This document shows positions 8,587-16,943 of a stretch of DNA of 64,000 nt, piece after piece. Every line of letters begins with the position of its first letter. Positions within the stretch are counted from its first letter, which is position 1. Origin of the DNA: Rhodospirillaceae bacterium (GTDB lineage Bacteria; Pseudomonadota; Alphaproteobacteria; Rhodospirillales; UBA2165); contig PBNV01000057.1 of NCBI GenBank assembly GCA_002723345.1, positions 1 through 64,000 on the forward strand, read 5' to 3'. Both the position numbers and the translations under genes were made by a program. A model generated the notes under the pieces. It was not told the DNA's origin and did not search any database. It worked only from the letters and a program-made list of their open reading frames with translations.

Positions 8587-9318
8587 TTATGCAGGATCAA
8601 GTTCGGGATAATGCCGAAAGACACCCATGGTATTAAAATCAATTCGCCGTTCAGAGGCCAGATAGTTTGCTGTTTTGGGCCTTTCTGCAACTTTGTCTCT
8701 AAGCTCGATAACGTGGGGGTATTCACCTTCCGCTTTTCCAAACCCATTTGGAAAGGCATACCGCAAGCCTTCGATAACCTGGAAAAGCGAGAGGTCAGGG
8801 TAGGAGAGATCCTCTCCAATGAGCCAGCCGGAGCCTGACGGATTGTTGGTCAGGATTTTCTCGTAATAAGCTAGATGTTTGGGGATACGCATCTCGACAA
8901 AGGCGGCGGCGCGCTTTTTGGATTCTTCTATTTGATCTTCGTAATACATCTGACTGGTAATGGGGTGGTGAGTATCATGCACCTCCATAAGAAGATCCGT
9001 GATTGTAAGCTGTAACTGATGTGCAAAATAAATATCACCCTCGCTATCGGGCGCGAGCCCGATCTTAGGTCCAAGGTAGTGTAGAATGTTAGCCGCATGA
9101 GCAATTGTTATATCGCCGTCCACCAAAAAAGGAGGCGCAAAGGGCGGTCTTGTGTGGGTAGTGTCCATCAGTATATCCAGAATAACTTGTCGTTGTGCGT
9201 CCGGCTCGTCCGGTTCACGCGCTACATCCCGATATTCGGCACCCGCCTCCTCGAGGGCCAGGCGCACCACTTCTCCACGTCCGAGGATATGCGGCCAGTA
9301 GTAAAAATCGTAAACCAT
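8587..9318 (-). CDS. Glutathione S-transferase
   Basis: A 243-residue GST. The N-terminal thioredoxin-like domain starts YDFYYWPHILGRGEVVRLALEE, resembling sigma/mu-like GSTs with a catalytic Tyr near the start; PPFLVDGDITIAHAANILHYL carries the cis-Pro and the gamma-Glu-binding segment. The helical domain includes GWLIGEDLSYPDLSLFQVIEGL, the N-capping box (residues about 170-190). It lies downstream of the Rieske dioxygenase genes on the same strand, with a 428-nt gap, and may conjugate or isomerise a product of that pathway. Confidence 0.88.
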   Translation of the reverse strand: MVYDFYYWPHILGRGEVVRLALEEAGAEYRDVAREPDEPDAQRQVILDILMDTTHTRPPFAPPFLVDGDITIAHAANILHYLGPKIGLAPDSEGDIYFAHQLQLTITDLLMEVHDTHHPITSQMYYEDQIEESKKRAAAFVEMRIPKHLAYYEKILTNNPSGSGWLIGEDLSYPDLSLFQVIEGLRYAFPNGFGKAEGEYPHVIELRDKVAERPKTANYLASERRIDFNTMGVFRHYPELDPA

Positions 9319-9746
9319 TTTTCTCTCTCCAAAACGTTAATCTACACGTTTTAATGCCTCGGCGCGGCATCCTGACCTATTTAAGAACCCCTCCAGTTAT
9401 CATCGTCCCGCGAGTGATTAATCATCTGGCGGGCCGCGACGGCATCTGTTGTACCACTCGAATAGATGGTGCCGAGATAACTCGTTGAACGCGTAAACAG
9501 TTTTTTCTCGATACCTGTACTCCATTTGGCGCTCTCTCAAAGTCGATTTTATGCTTTGAGCCGGGGGTCGCTGCAAGGGTATTAATTAGGCCACTGTCGC
9601 ATTCTTCTTCATCAGAAATAAAGCACTGTTTCGCCGCTAGGTCCTCTAAATCGCACCCGCGCCAAAATTAGGAAACAGAGAGTAACAGGCGGACTAAAAC
9701 GGGTAGAATGAGTCCTTCAAGTCGTCCATTAGGCCTGCGTGATCCT
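9319..9746. other. Intergenic region with a small inverted repeat
   Basis: No gene was seen in this 428-nt space between the dioxygenase beta subunit and the GST. Just upstream of the GST start there is an inverted repeat, AAAACGT (9331-9337) and ACGTTTT (9346-9352) with an 8-nt spacer, placed where an operator could act on the GST promoter. The rest shows nothing recognisable. Confidence 0.35.
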
Positions 9747-10283
9747 CTATACCCACCACTGCAATACATATTCGAACGGACCCTCTCGGTTGACCAAATC
9801 GGCCCGCTGGAGCTGTATCTTATACCCATCATCGGTTTTCTTGAGGCAGTGTCGGTATTTGCCAGTAAAATTGCGTACATCGTATCTTAGATACTCGGCG
9901 CAGTGGAAGCGTGAGCGCACGATAATATCACCAGTCGCATCTTCGCTCTCAATGATGACATTGGAGACCACGTGGCAAAGACGATTTTCCGGCGCCTGGC
10001 TATGGGCCTGCGGGTGGTTGTTCCTATTGATGCGCATTTGCATCATGTCCAGGTTTTCCCAGAAAATATTTGGCACTCCCTCGCCATCGATCTGATCTTC
10101 GTGTGCCGGCATCCAATAATGGCCGTCCTCGGTAAATAGTGCCAGCCAATCGTCCCACCGTTTTTCGTCCAGAATTTCTGCCTGACGGGCGAGGAAGCGC
10201 TCCACGGCCAACTGGGTTTCGATGCTCACATTTGCGACGGCGTGCGGATCGGATGCGGCGAGCTTTTCAGCAGCTTCTCCCAC
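9747..10283 (-). CDS. Aromatic-ring-hydroxylating dioxygenase, beta subunit
   Basis: A 178-residue small subunit of a Rieske non-heme iron dioxygenase. The cystatin/NTF2-like fold is recognisable from AVERFLARQAEILDEKRWDDWLALFTEDGHYWMP and the C-terminal DGYKIQLQRADLVN strand. It supports assembly of the alpha3beta3 oxygenase. The frame is open to an ATG at 10322, but GTG 10283 is preferred: AAGGAG sits 7 nt upstream, formed by the last codons of the alpha gene, and the alpha stop is 2 nt before it, which indicates tight coupling. The first residues then read MGEAAEKLAAS. Confidence 0.88.
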   Translation of the reverse strand: MGEAAEKLAASDPHAVANVSIETQLAVERFLARQAEILDEKRWDDWLALFTEDGHYWMPAHEDQIDGEGVPNIFWENLDMMQMRINRNNHPQAHSQAPENRLCHVVSNVIIESEDATGDIIVRSRFHCAEYLRYDVRNFTGKYRHCLKKTDDGYKIQLQRADLVNREGPFEYVLQWWV

Positions 10284-10285
10284 TA

Positions 10286-11608
10286 TTAAGCTCCTTCTTC
10301 TGCGGTCATGTAATCCCGCCATACATGCATCATATGTCGCAACGGCATTTCGCTCATAGATCCCTCTGGCGATTTCCTGAGATTGCCATCGATAATGTCG
10401 AAGCCCGCGTTACGATGGAAACTCACCCAATCGCCGCCTTGGGAATCAAGGCCATGCTGAACCTTCCACCAGTTGAATAAATCATCCGCGTTCACCATAG
10501 TTGAGGGCGAGTTTACAAGGTAATAGTAGCCGAGCGCGCGCTGATAGATCGCCTCTGGCGCCCCCTTGAGACGGAAGTGCCAGATCTCCGACATGGTGCG
10601 GGTCGGACTTATGGGCCTTATGGTCCGCAGCTGTTGTAAGGGCGGTTGAATAGACATGCAGGGATAAATGAGCGAGTGGTGCAGGTTCACGCCCAGAATT
10701 TCCTCTGCTCGTTCCTCGCCGTATGACTCGTACATGGCTTTAACGTAGGCATTAGTTTCGGGGTCGTCTGGACGGAGTCCCATATAGCCCTCCAGCGTGC
10801 AGTGGCCGTGCGGATGACCCACAGTTCCAAACTTGCCCCACCCATCGATGCCCAGCCGAGCAAAATCCGATAAAAATCCATATGATAAGGGCGGGCTGCG
10901 ACCATCGGCTCGCATGTCCCGCTCTACCATTTGGGCGGCGATGCCTGTGGATTCGTGGGTTGCACCAGGGTGCGAGGCGTCCAGTTGGTTCTCCAGGAAG
11001 ATCTTCCAGTTGGAGTGTTGAACCATGTGGAAACATTCTCCTACCACCTCGGTCTCTCTGCCGGGCGCCCGGTCAATGAGCTGATCAAAACCTGTCTTTG
11101 CCTCACCCAATTGTTCTTCCAGGCTGATCCCATCCTCGGCTAGAGAAGCAAACCAGAAGCCCCGGTAACTCGCAGCGCGTGCCGCTTTGGGAACCTGAAA
11201 ATCTTCCCCATCGATGGTGAGATTGGTGCCATCATAACCATCTATGGCTGGGATGCTCTCTAGTTTGCCATCCAAGCCAAACATCCAGGCATGGTAGGAA
11301 CAGCGGATCCGTTTGCCCGCATTGCCGCTTCGGGCCGAGCACAACTGGGCCCCGCGGTGGGGACAGCGATTATACAGAACATGAACCTCTCCATAATGGT
11401 CTCGGGTCATCATCATTGGCTGGCGGCCTATTCGTGCGAGATAATAGTCGCCCGGATTTTTGACTTGGCTTTCGTGTCCAACATAAATCCAGGCGCGCTC
11501 AAAAATGCGCTCCATCTCAAGCTCAAATAGATCCTCATCCGTATAGGCTTTGCGGTGTGCCCGATCGGGTTCCACAAGGGCTGAAATTTCTTTGTTTGTC
11601 CACGCCAT
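10286..11608 (-). CDS. Aromatic-ring-hydroxylating dioxygenase, alpha subunit (Rieske)
   Basis: A 440-residue catalytic subunit. The Rieske [2Fe-2S] ligands are CPHRG and CSYHAW (about residues 84-106), and the mononuclear iron site is DASHPGATH, the D-x2-H-x4-H pattern, in the context NQLDASHPG. It hydroxylates an aromatic ring using electrons from a ferredoxin/reductase, neither of which is encoded in the window. It is followed directly by the beta subunit. Sequence alone does not give the substrate class, which could be benzoate/salicylate-like, biphenyl-like or another aromatic. Confidence 0.92.
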   Translation of the reverse strand: MAWTNKEISALVEPDRAHRKAYTDEDLFELEMERIFERAWIYVGHESQVKNPGDYYLARIGRQPMMMTRDHYGEVHVLYNRCPHRGAQLCSARSGNAGKRIRCSYHAWMFGLDGKLESIPAIDGYDGTNLTIDGEDFQVPKAARAASYRGFWFASLAEDGISLEEQLGEAKTGFDQLIDRAPGRETEVVGECFHMVQHSNWKIFLENQLDASHPGATHESTGIAAQMVERDMRADGRSPPLSYGFLSDFARLGIDGWGKFGTVGHPHGHCTLEGYMGLRPDDPETNAYVKAMYESYGEERAEEILGVNLHHSLIYPCMSIQPPLQQLRTIRPISPTRTMSEIWHFRLKGAPEAIYQRALGYYYLVNSPSTMVNADDLFNWWKVQHGLDSQGGDWVSFHRNAGFDIIDGNLRKSPEGSMSEMPLRHMMHVWRDYMTAEEGA

Positions 11609-11702
11609 GAGTAAACGTCCTACCCCATTTTTTGTTAGGATAAATTGATTGCCTAGAGCGGGTCAACTGGTGAACGGAGAGGGGTATCCAATTTGGTCTC
11701 TG

Positions 11703-12715
11703 TTATGCCGCATGTTCGGTTCGAACGGAGCGCACCTTTGGTTTGAGATCATCCCGGCAAAATGCATGTAAAAAGCACGTCCGCTCGCCGATGCCGAGAA
11801 TATCCTGTGCCACGTCATCTTGCAGATCCGATTTAATATACACGTGAGTTTCGACAGGCTGAGCCGTTCCCGCCTGGCCGGTGCCGTGCGATGCACCCCC
11901 AAGGGAGAAATGCGTGTCCTGTATGATTGCGTAGTTTTTCATGGACTTCGTGGTCATACCAGAATACCGGCCCATCTGGGTCATGAAACACAGTCCTATG
12001 CCAGCAGAAATTAGTGATGCGGCGTCTGGGGCGCGGCCCTGGCCTCCGAGCCCCTGGGCTTCTTCAGACAGATAACGCCACTCCGGCACTGCATCTTGAA
12101 GTTGCTCCTTGTAAATCACTTTGATGCCGTCATCGCGGATACGACAGGTCGTGTACATATGCAGGAGGTGCTGGTTTGCAGCCAACTGGGGGCCTTCATT
12201 TCGCGTGATTTCAAGAGAGGCGTAACCTTCTGATTCTGGGGATAGTTCGCTGATGAGATTATCCACCGCAGGACTATTTACTAGAGGCGCGAGGTTCGGG
12301 AACCGGTCACCCGGCTCCGGTAACGGATCACTAGCTAGCGACGTGACCTGGGTCGGGATAATCTCCTGGCCATTGTGCACTAAATTAAAGAGGCTCGGAT
12401 GTTTACCCCGCGCCAGCCCGTTCAGTGGCGAAGCCTCCACCGCTTCATACAGCAATGCTCTCAAAGTTGCATCGCCGCAGTCCGCGTTACAATGGACGCT
12501 TAATTCAGGAGCTAAGGCGCCGGACAACATACTGCCCTCTCGCTTGCCGCGTTTACCACCAGTGCCTCTTTCTGCATACCGCCGAGGGACCGCACCCAAG
12601 TGCGGAGGGATTGGCCGCAAGGGTTGGGCGGGGTCTCAAACCCAGCCCCGGCAGCATTTCCAGCAATGTAGTACAAGGGCACGTTCATTTCTTCGAGGGT
12701 AGTGGGTCCAGTCAT
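11703..12715 (-). pseudogene. OsmC-like protein gene, frameshifted
   Basis: The start is ATG 12715 with AAAGG 7 nt upstream; that frame reads MTGPTTLEEMNVPLYY through QKEALVVNAASER and then hits TAG near 12512. A second frame continues from about 12560 (SMLSGALAPELSVHCN) to the stop at 11703. The span of 1013 nt is not a multiple of three, so one frame change is needed, near 12530-12570. The C-terminal half is OsmC-like: GIGLCFMTQMGRYSG and ERTCFLHAFCRDDL hold the two reactive cysteines of peroxide-reducing OsmC/Ohr relatives. It may be a recent pseudogene, a sequencing error or a programmed shift. It lies upstream of the dioxygenase genes. Confidence 0.6.
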
Positions 12716-13043
12716 GTCTGACCTTTCTTATTGCTGAAAAATCACCGCTGTTGGTCTCCGTTGCGCGCTACCGTGGCGTAAATTAATCTGGTCTCGAAGA
12801 CACGGGCCGACGTCCTCCTCCGGCACCTTGACGACTGCGATGAATATCGCACCTGCGCTCCTGACTTGCTGGCGCATTAGACGCGACGCCACGAATTTTC
12901 GATAAATATCATCCCGACTCGTACAAAACTCGTGTTTTTAGACGGGGAAATTGCCTTTTAATCAATGGTCAAGTCTTGACGGTGAGCACTTTCGCGCGTT
13001 TCACTTTACGGACGTTTCATTTAAATAAAAAAGGAAGACGAAT
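12716..13043. other. Divergent intergenic region
   Basis: This 328-nt stretch separates the OsmC-like gene (leftward) from the AhpD-like gene (rightward) and probably holds promoters for both. No repeat or RNA gene was recognised. Confidence 0.4.
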
Positions 13044-13622
13044 ATGGCGAACGACGGGTATCATGACCGGCAGAATTTTGAAATGGAGAACTGGCCGGAA
13101 CTCCGGGAGTCCATGAACAACATATTTAAGCTCGTTTTCCCAACTCGTGAGGTTTCAGGTGAGCTTAAACAGTTTGTTTTCACGGCGGCGAGTCTTGCCA
13201 GCGGCTGCCTTCACTGCCAATCCCATGGCTCCTATCATCTCCATCGGATTGGGGTGTCAGATGAAAAGATCCAAGCTATGTGGACGTATCAGGATTCTGA
13301 CTTGTTTACGCAGGCTGAGCGGGCGGCGCTTGATCTGGCCTTTGCGGCAGGCGTTGCACCCAATGCTGTGGAGCCTGAAAATTTTGAGGAACTCCGTAAG
13401 CATTTCACGGACACACAGATTATTGAAATTCTTGCGGTGATTGCTGTAGGTGGGTTCCTAAATCGCTGGAATGATACCATTGCCACGGTGACTGATCAGG
13501 AGTCAGTGGATTGGGCGAGTGAGGTTCTAGCTCAGGTCGGTTGGGATGCGGGTAAGCACACGGGGAAAACAGAGGAGCAGCGCAAAGCGCATCCCATCAC
13601 CTTAGGCTGGACAAATAAATAA
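13044..13622 (+). CDS. AhpD/carboxymuconolactone-decarboxylase-family protein
   Basis: A 192-residue all-helical protein of the CMD/AhpD superfamily. The active-site region reads ASGCLHCQSHGSYH, giving the CxxC and downstream His pattern of AhpD-type alkylhydroperoxidase reductases rather than a true carboxymuconolactone decarboxylase. A Shine-Dalgarno AAGGAAG precedes ATG 13044. It probably acts in thiol-dependent peroxide handling, and its position opposite an OsmC-like gene (also peroxide-linked) and near a dioxygenase fits protection during aromatic turnover. Function is inferred from family only. Confidence 0.82.
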   Translation: MANDGYHDRQNFEMENWPELRESMNNIFKLVFPTREVSGELKQFVFTAASLASGCLHCQSHGSYHLHRIGVSDEKIQAMWTYQDSDLFTQAERAALDLAFAAGVAPNAVEPENFEELRKHFTDTQIIEILAVIAVGGFLNRWNDTIATVTDQESVDWASEVLAQVGWDAGKHTGKTEEQRKAHPITLGWTNK

Positions 13623-13839
13623 CTTGGATAAGGACTAAAGGCGGTCTCATTCGGGAGTGTGTTAGCTCGTATTGCCCGCCCCTTCCCGCTTACTCCGGCC
13701 AATATCCCAGGTTGGAGCGTCGCACGCTTAATTTTTCGCAACGCCCCTGAGCCGGAGGCGATCCCGCTTGTCGGTCCCTAGGATTGGAATAACGTCATAG
13801 ATATGAGTTTTACTTAAGGTGAATTTGGCAGAAGCCTCT

Positions 13840-14409
13840 CTATTGGCCGGAGGGTGCTTGTGCTTCAGCTTCAGCGTCAGCTTGTGTTTCAGTTTCAGCT
13901 ATCTTGATTTCGACTGACAGGATTCTGCTTTTACCAATCGTCCGTTGCCCAACCTCCCTCAGCCTGTTCGCAATTTCCTGTGTATTAAGCTTGGAATTTC
14001 TGCGGTACTGGCGCGGGACATAAGAGATCAAGTATACAACAAATGCGTCCTGAAGTTTTGGCATATATTTCTCAAGCCGCTCTGTCCGCCGCTGACTTTC
14101 CTCAATTGTGCTCAACTCAGAGCCTTCATTTTTTGGATTGTCGATTTTAAACCCTATTCTAACCTGAAGTCTGAGTGGGGCCTGCACACTGTCCCCCATA
14201 AAAACAGGAACGGTGATCGGTTCCATGTCGATGAGTTGAGTTTCAGAGTTACCTGATGCCGTGCTGGCCGCCTCTTCATCCCCATTTGGAACCGCGTCCA
14301 CACTCTCTTCTTTGGCAAAGGGCCCCACCTCCATTTGTTGCATAAACGTGATAATGCCCCCAAATAATAAAATAATGACTACAAATACAATGATGACTAA
14401 TTTTTTCAT
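13840..14409 (-). CDS. FliL-like single-pass membrane protein
   Basis: A 189-residue protein with an N-terminal membrane helix (LVIIVFVVIILLFGGIITFM) and a periplasmic domain whose end reads KLNTQEIANRLREVGQRTIGKSRILSVEIKI, reminiscent of the C-terminal part of FliL-family flagellar basal-body proteins. The tail is Ala/Glu/Gln-rich. No flagellar genes are present nearby, so it is more likely a stand-alone relative. Its ATG overlaps the stop of the 76-codon gene upstream by 4 nt (ATGA), implying co-translation. Confidence 0.55.
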   Translation of the reverse strand: MKKLVIIVFVVIILLFGGIITFMQQMEVGPFAKEESVDAVPNGDEEAASTASGNSETQLIDMEPITVPVFMGDSVQAPLRLQVRIGFKIDNPKNEGSELSTIEESQRRTERLEKYMPKLQDAFVVYLISYVPRQYRRNSKLNTQEIANRLREVGQRTIGKSRILSVEIKIAETETQADAEAEAQAPSGQ

Positions 14410-14636
14410 TTAGCTGACGCCCACCGTTTTACGAGCCTGTCCGCCCCTGGGAAAATGTCTTGCGGCCAGACTTTCTCTCCATGTTGACTGGTTGCCAACA
14501 AACAACCGGGGTTTTGGCACATATTTTTTATTTCCGAGTAAGAATTCATTAGGCTTCCCCCCCCCAAAGCCATAATCGTGGTGATGAAAGTTGTAAATAA
14601 GACTCTCAAGGCAAGAACAAAGAAAAGTTGACGCAT
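14406..14636 (-). CDS. Small secreted/membrane protein, unknown
   Basis: A 76-residue ORF with a hydrophobic start (LFFVLALRVLFTTFITTIMAL) that looks like a signal peptide or anchor, followed by a short hydrophilic part with two cysteines (MCQNPGC). It overlaps the FliL-like gene by 4 nt. Codons 24-26 fall in an uninterrupted run of nine G residues on the coding strand (9 Cs at about 14557-14565), an unusually slippery site directly after the signal segment. The Shine-Dalgarno is weak. Function is unknown. Confidence 0.5.
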   Translation of the reverse strand: MRQLFFVLALRVLFTTFITTIMALGGGSLMNSYSEIKNMCQNPGCLLATSQHGEKVWPQDIFPGADRLVKRWASAK

Positions 14637-14733
14637 TGGTTTCGAGAGAACGCTGTGTCGCCTAACTTAGATATCATTTGTGAAGAAGCGAGCTTTTTCG
14701 CTCAGGTAAGGATAAAAACCGCGGGAGTAGCGT

Positions 14734-15501
14734 ATGCAGAATAGATATACGGGGGACATCGGCGATTTCTCGAAGTACGGGCTAATGCGCGCTTTCGCAA
14801 AATCAGGCCTCAGCACCGCTCTTGCGTGGTATCTGGTTCCTGACGAGACACATAATTTCGATGGTAAGCACACTGCATACATCGGACGCGAAAAATTTCG
14901 AAGGTGTGATCCTGCGCTTCATGACGCGATGGCTCAGCTGGTTTCAACAGGGCAACGAAATATTCGGGCGGTTGAAAAATCGAAGATATTGGGCGCGGAT
15001 ACACTGTTCCATGGTGATCCGCTTGATTTTAGCCGCCTTCCGCCTTTATCCCGTCGGCAGGGCCGATGGCAGAGAGCACGAGTCAGAGACAGGTGGTTAT
15101 TAGATTGCGTGGTTCAAACTACGGGCCGTGACGTCGTATTTTTTGACCCTGACAATGGGCTTGAGACCAACAATCCAAGTCCCTTGAGTGCGAAGGGCCC
15201 AAAATATTTGTATTGGTCGGATCTTTCGCCATTTGTGGACAGAAATCAGTCCCTGGTAATCTACAATCACGCGTCACGACAGGGATCCATTTACGAACAG
15301 ATAACCAAACGCTTAGCAGAGGTTAAAGATCATATTCCCTACGGGGTAAACGCTGTCGCCATGCTGTGGAGAAGTTTTAGCGTTAGATATTATCTGATCA
15401 TTCCAGCGCCGGAGACGCGGGAAGTGATTTTGTCAGCGTGTGAGAAGGTGATCAGTGGACCATGGGGCGAAAAAGGGTTGTTTGAAATAGTAACGGATTA
15501 G
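14734..15501 (+). CDS. Conserved protein of unknown function with DPDNG motif
   Basis: A 255-residue soluble protein. It opens with NRYTGDIGDFSKYGLMRAF and has WYLVPDETHNFDGKH, then DVVFFDPDNGLE (about residues 140-152) and LVIYNHASRQGS. The layout of an N-terminal start, a hydrophobic strand ending in D-P-D-N and a later strand recalls methyltransferase-like folds such as RlmJ, where the motif is DPPY, but no clear SAM-binding glycine motif is visible. The whole family is, as far as I recall, functionally uncharacterised. A short GGAG lies before ATG 14734. It stands alone between divergent small genes and the COQ7-like gene. Confidence 0.65.
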   Translation: MQNRYTGDIGDFSKYGLMRAFAKSGLSTALAWYLVPDETHNFDGKHTAYIGREKFRRCDPALHDAMAQLVSTGQRNIRAVEKSKILGADTLFHGDPLDFSRLPPLSRRQGRWQRARVRDRWLLDCVVQTTGRDVVFFDPDNGLETNNPSPLSAKGPKYLYWSDLSPFVDRNQSLVIYNHASRQGSIYEQITKRLAEVKDHIPYGVNAVAMLWRSFSVRYYLIIPAPETREVILSACEKVISGPWGEKGLFEIVTD

Positions 15502-15610
15502 GGGGGCTGATAAATTTTGTTGGTCGGGATGTGGATCAACTCCGTATCCAAACTGTGTACGTTCTCACAACCCTTAGAATTTCCGTGTGTAACTCCTAAC
15601 CAATAATTCG

Positions 15611-16135
15611 ATGATGATGAAAATGCCTCCCTGGCTTATACGCGAGCTTCGGTCAGATCACGCTGGCGAGACGGGTGCTGTGGCCATATACCAAGGAATA
15701 TTGGCCGTATCCCGTGATCCCGCCGTCGTAAACTTTGCAAAGCATCACCTAGGCACTGAGCGTGATCATCTAGCGTTGATGGATAGACTGCTGCCGCGCT
15801 CGAAAAGAAGTAAACTTCTATTTCTCTGGCGCGCGGCCGGTTTTTTAACTGGCTACCTGCCCGCGATTTTCGGGAGCAACTCTGTTTTCCGCACGGTTGA
15901 GGCCGTGGAAAAATTTGTTGATATCCATTACTCAGCGCAGATTGACCGTCTTCGGCTTGAGAGTACACATTGGGAGATCAGACAAAAACTTGAAAGTTGC
16001 CGCGATGATGAGAGGCATCATCTTAATGATGCGCGCCAAAGGGCCTTGGGTTCTTCGGGCCTTGCCGTATTATGTTGGGTGGCATTGGTAACCCTGGGAT
16101 CGCGGTTTGCAGTTGCGATCGCGCGGATTATTTGA
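15611..16135 (+). CDS. COQ7-family di-iron protein (second paralogue)
   Basis: A 174-residue ferritin-like protein. The di-iron ligands follow the COQ7 pattern: Glu in SDHAGETGAVAIYQG, ExxH in LGTERDHLALMD, Glu in TVEAVEKFVDIHY and ExxH in RDDERHHLNDA. COQ7 hydroxylates demethoxyubiquinone. A more canonical COQ7 gene lies at 27241-27801, so this is a second and more divergent copy with a C-terminal hydrophobic helix (LAVLCWVALVTLGSRFAVAIA). It could serve another ring hydroxylation or a low-oxygen condition. Start ATG 15611 follows a region without a clear Shine-Dalgarno; other nearby Met codons are possible. Confidence 0.8.
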   Translation: MMMKMPPWLIRELRSDHAGETGAVAIYQGILAVSRDPAVVNFAKHHLGTERDHLALMDRLLPRSKRSKLLFLWRAAGFLTGYLPAIFGSNSVFRTVEAVEKFVDIHYSAQIDRLRLESTHWEIRQKLESCRDDERHHLNDARQRALGSSGLAVLCWVALVTLGSRFAVAIARII

Positions 16136-16266
16136 GAAGACTGTATCTGTGTGGATGGGGATCAGGGAAATTCACTTGAGCAAACTTTACTTCAAACGTT
16201 TGGCCCAAAGCCCTCAATACGACGATTTTACGGGATTTAATTACAGAGAGCGCCGACCATTATAGA

Positions 16267-16572
16267 TCAATGCTTTGGTAAATCGTTTTTTTCTGCGATC
16301 CGTTTATTTATCAGAATTATGCCATTTTCAGAGTGTCCTAAATCACCAAGCTTAAAAATCTTACGAGATACGCCTTCGTATTTTTCCTCTTCTGAAATGA
16401 TCGTAATAACTGCCGTCTCGCCAAATTCTCCAAATTGCCTCTCCACAAATGGAGCATCGCTTCTTGCCTTCTCCATAAAAATCATCTGTATCTCTTCATC
16501 GTCTGCGAGTGCATTGTAGATCCTCTGACCCGACGCAAGCGACGTAATGAAACCAATTTCAACAAGCATCAC
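16267..16572 (-). CDS. Small PII-like protein (conserved hypothetical)
   Basis: A 101-residue protein that starts at the end of the PII-like gene (8-nt gap) and is last in the minus-strand cluster. Alternating hydrophobic strands and a C-terminal SENGIILINKRI segment suggest a ferredoxin-like fold of the PII or PII-like type, but the assignment is weak. Two PII-type partners directly behind a transporter resemble the AmtB-GlnK arrangement. It could instead be a different small regulatory domain. Confidence 0.55.
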   Translation of the reverse strand: MMLVEIGFITSLASGQRIYNALADDEEIQMIFMEKARSDAPFVERQFGEFGETAVITIISEEEKYEGVSRKIFKLGDLGHSENGIILINKRIAEKNDLPKH

Positions 16573-16580
16573 AATTTCCT

Positions 16581-16943
16581 TTACTTGTCGCCGACAGTAT
16601 CAAGCACGTTATCGGGGACATAAGTAGCAATTTTGTCTAGTTCAGATAGGTACATGATACCCTTGCCTGGGGTATCCAGTTCTGCGGCCATATACATCGA
16701 CTCAAATACGAGCTCAGCTTGCTCAGCGGATACAATTATTCTGACTACTTCTTTATTTTCATCAATGGTTACGCCGATTAACCCCATCCTGTCCCGAACG
16801 CCAGTACCTCGCGCGTAACTGACGGTTGCCCCTTGCGCCCCACAACTTTTCGCCGCATCGAGAACTTTTTCCGCCAAACCATTTTGTAGAACGCAAGTTA
16901 TCAGTTTTGCGTCGGTGAGATATACAATTTTACGATCAGACAT
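16581..16943 (-). CDS. P-II-family signalling protein
   Basis: A 120-residue protein read from ATG 16943, which overlaps the transporter stop by 8 nt and has AGGGG upstream; the open frame extends to 16985 but inside the upstream gene. KLITCVLQNGLAEKVLDAAKSCGAQGATVSYARGTG is the first half of a PII fold (strand, helix, T-loop base), and DTPGKGIMYLSELD matches the PII TGxxGKG-type nucleotide-binding loop near the C-terminus. The canonical T-loop uridylylation Tyr is not obvious. It most likely senses nucleotides or metabolites and controls the DUF1538 transporter. Confidence 0.75.
   Translation of the reverse strand: MSDRKIVYLTDAKLITCVLQNGLAEKVLDAAKSCGAQGATVSYARGTGVRDRMGLIGVTIDENKEVVRIIVSAEQAELVFESMYMAAELDTPGKGIMYLSELDKIATYVPDNVLDTVGDK

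Noticed and set aside
11703..12715. Selenocysteine as an explanation for the split OsmC-like gene
   Set aside because: The two halves are in different frames, so a recoded stop cannot join them.
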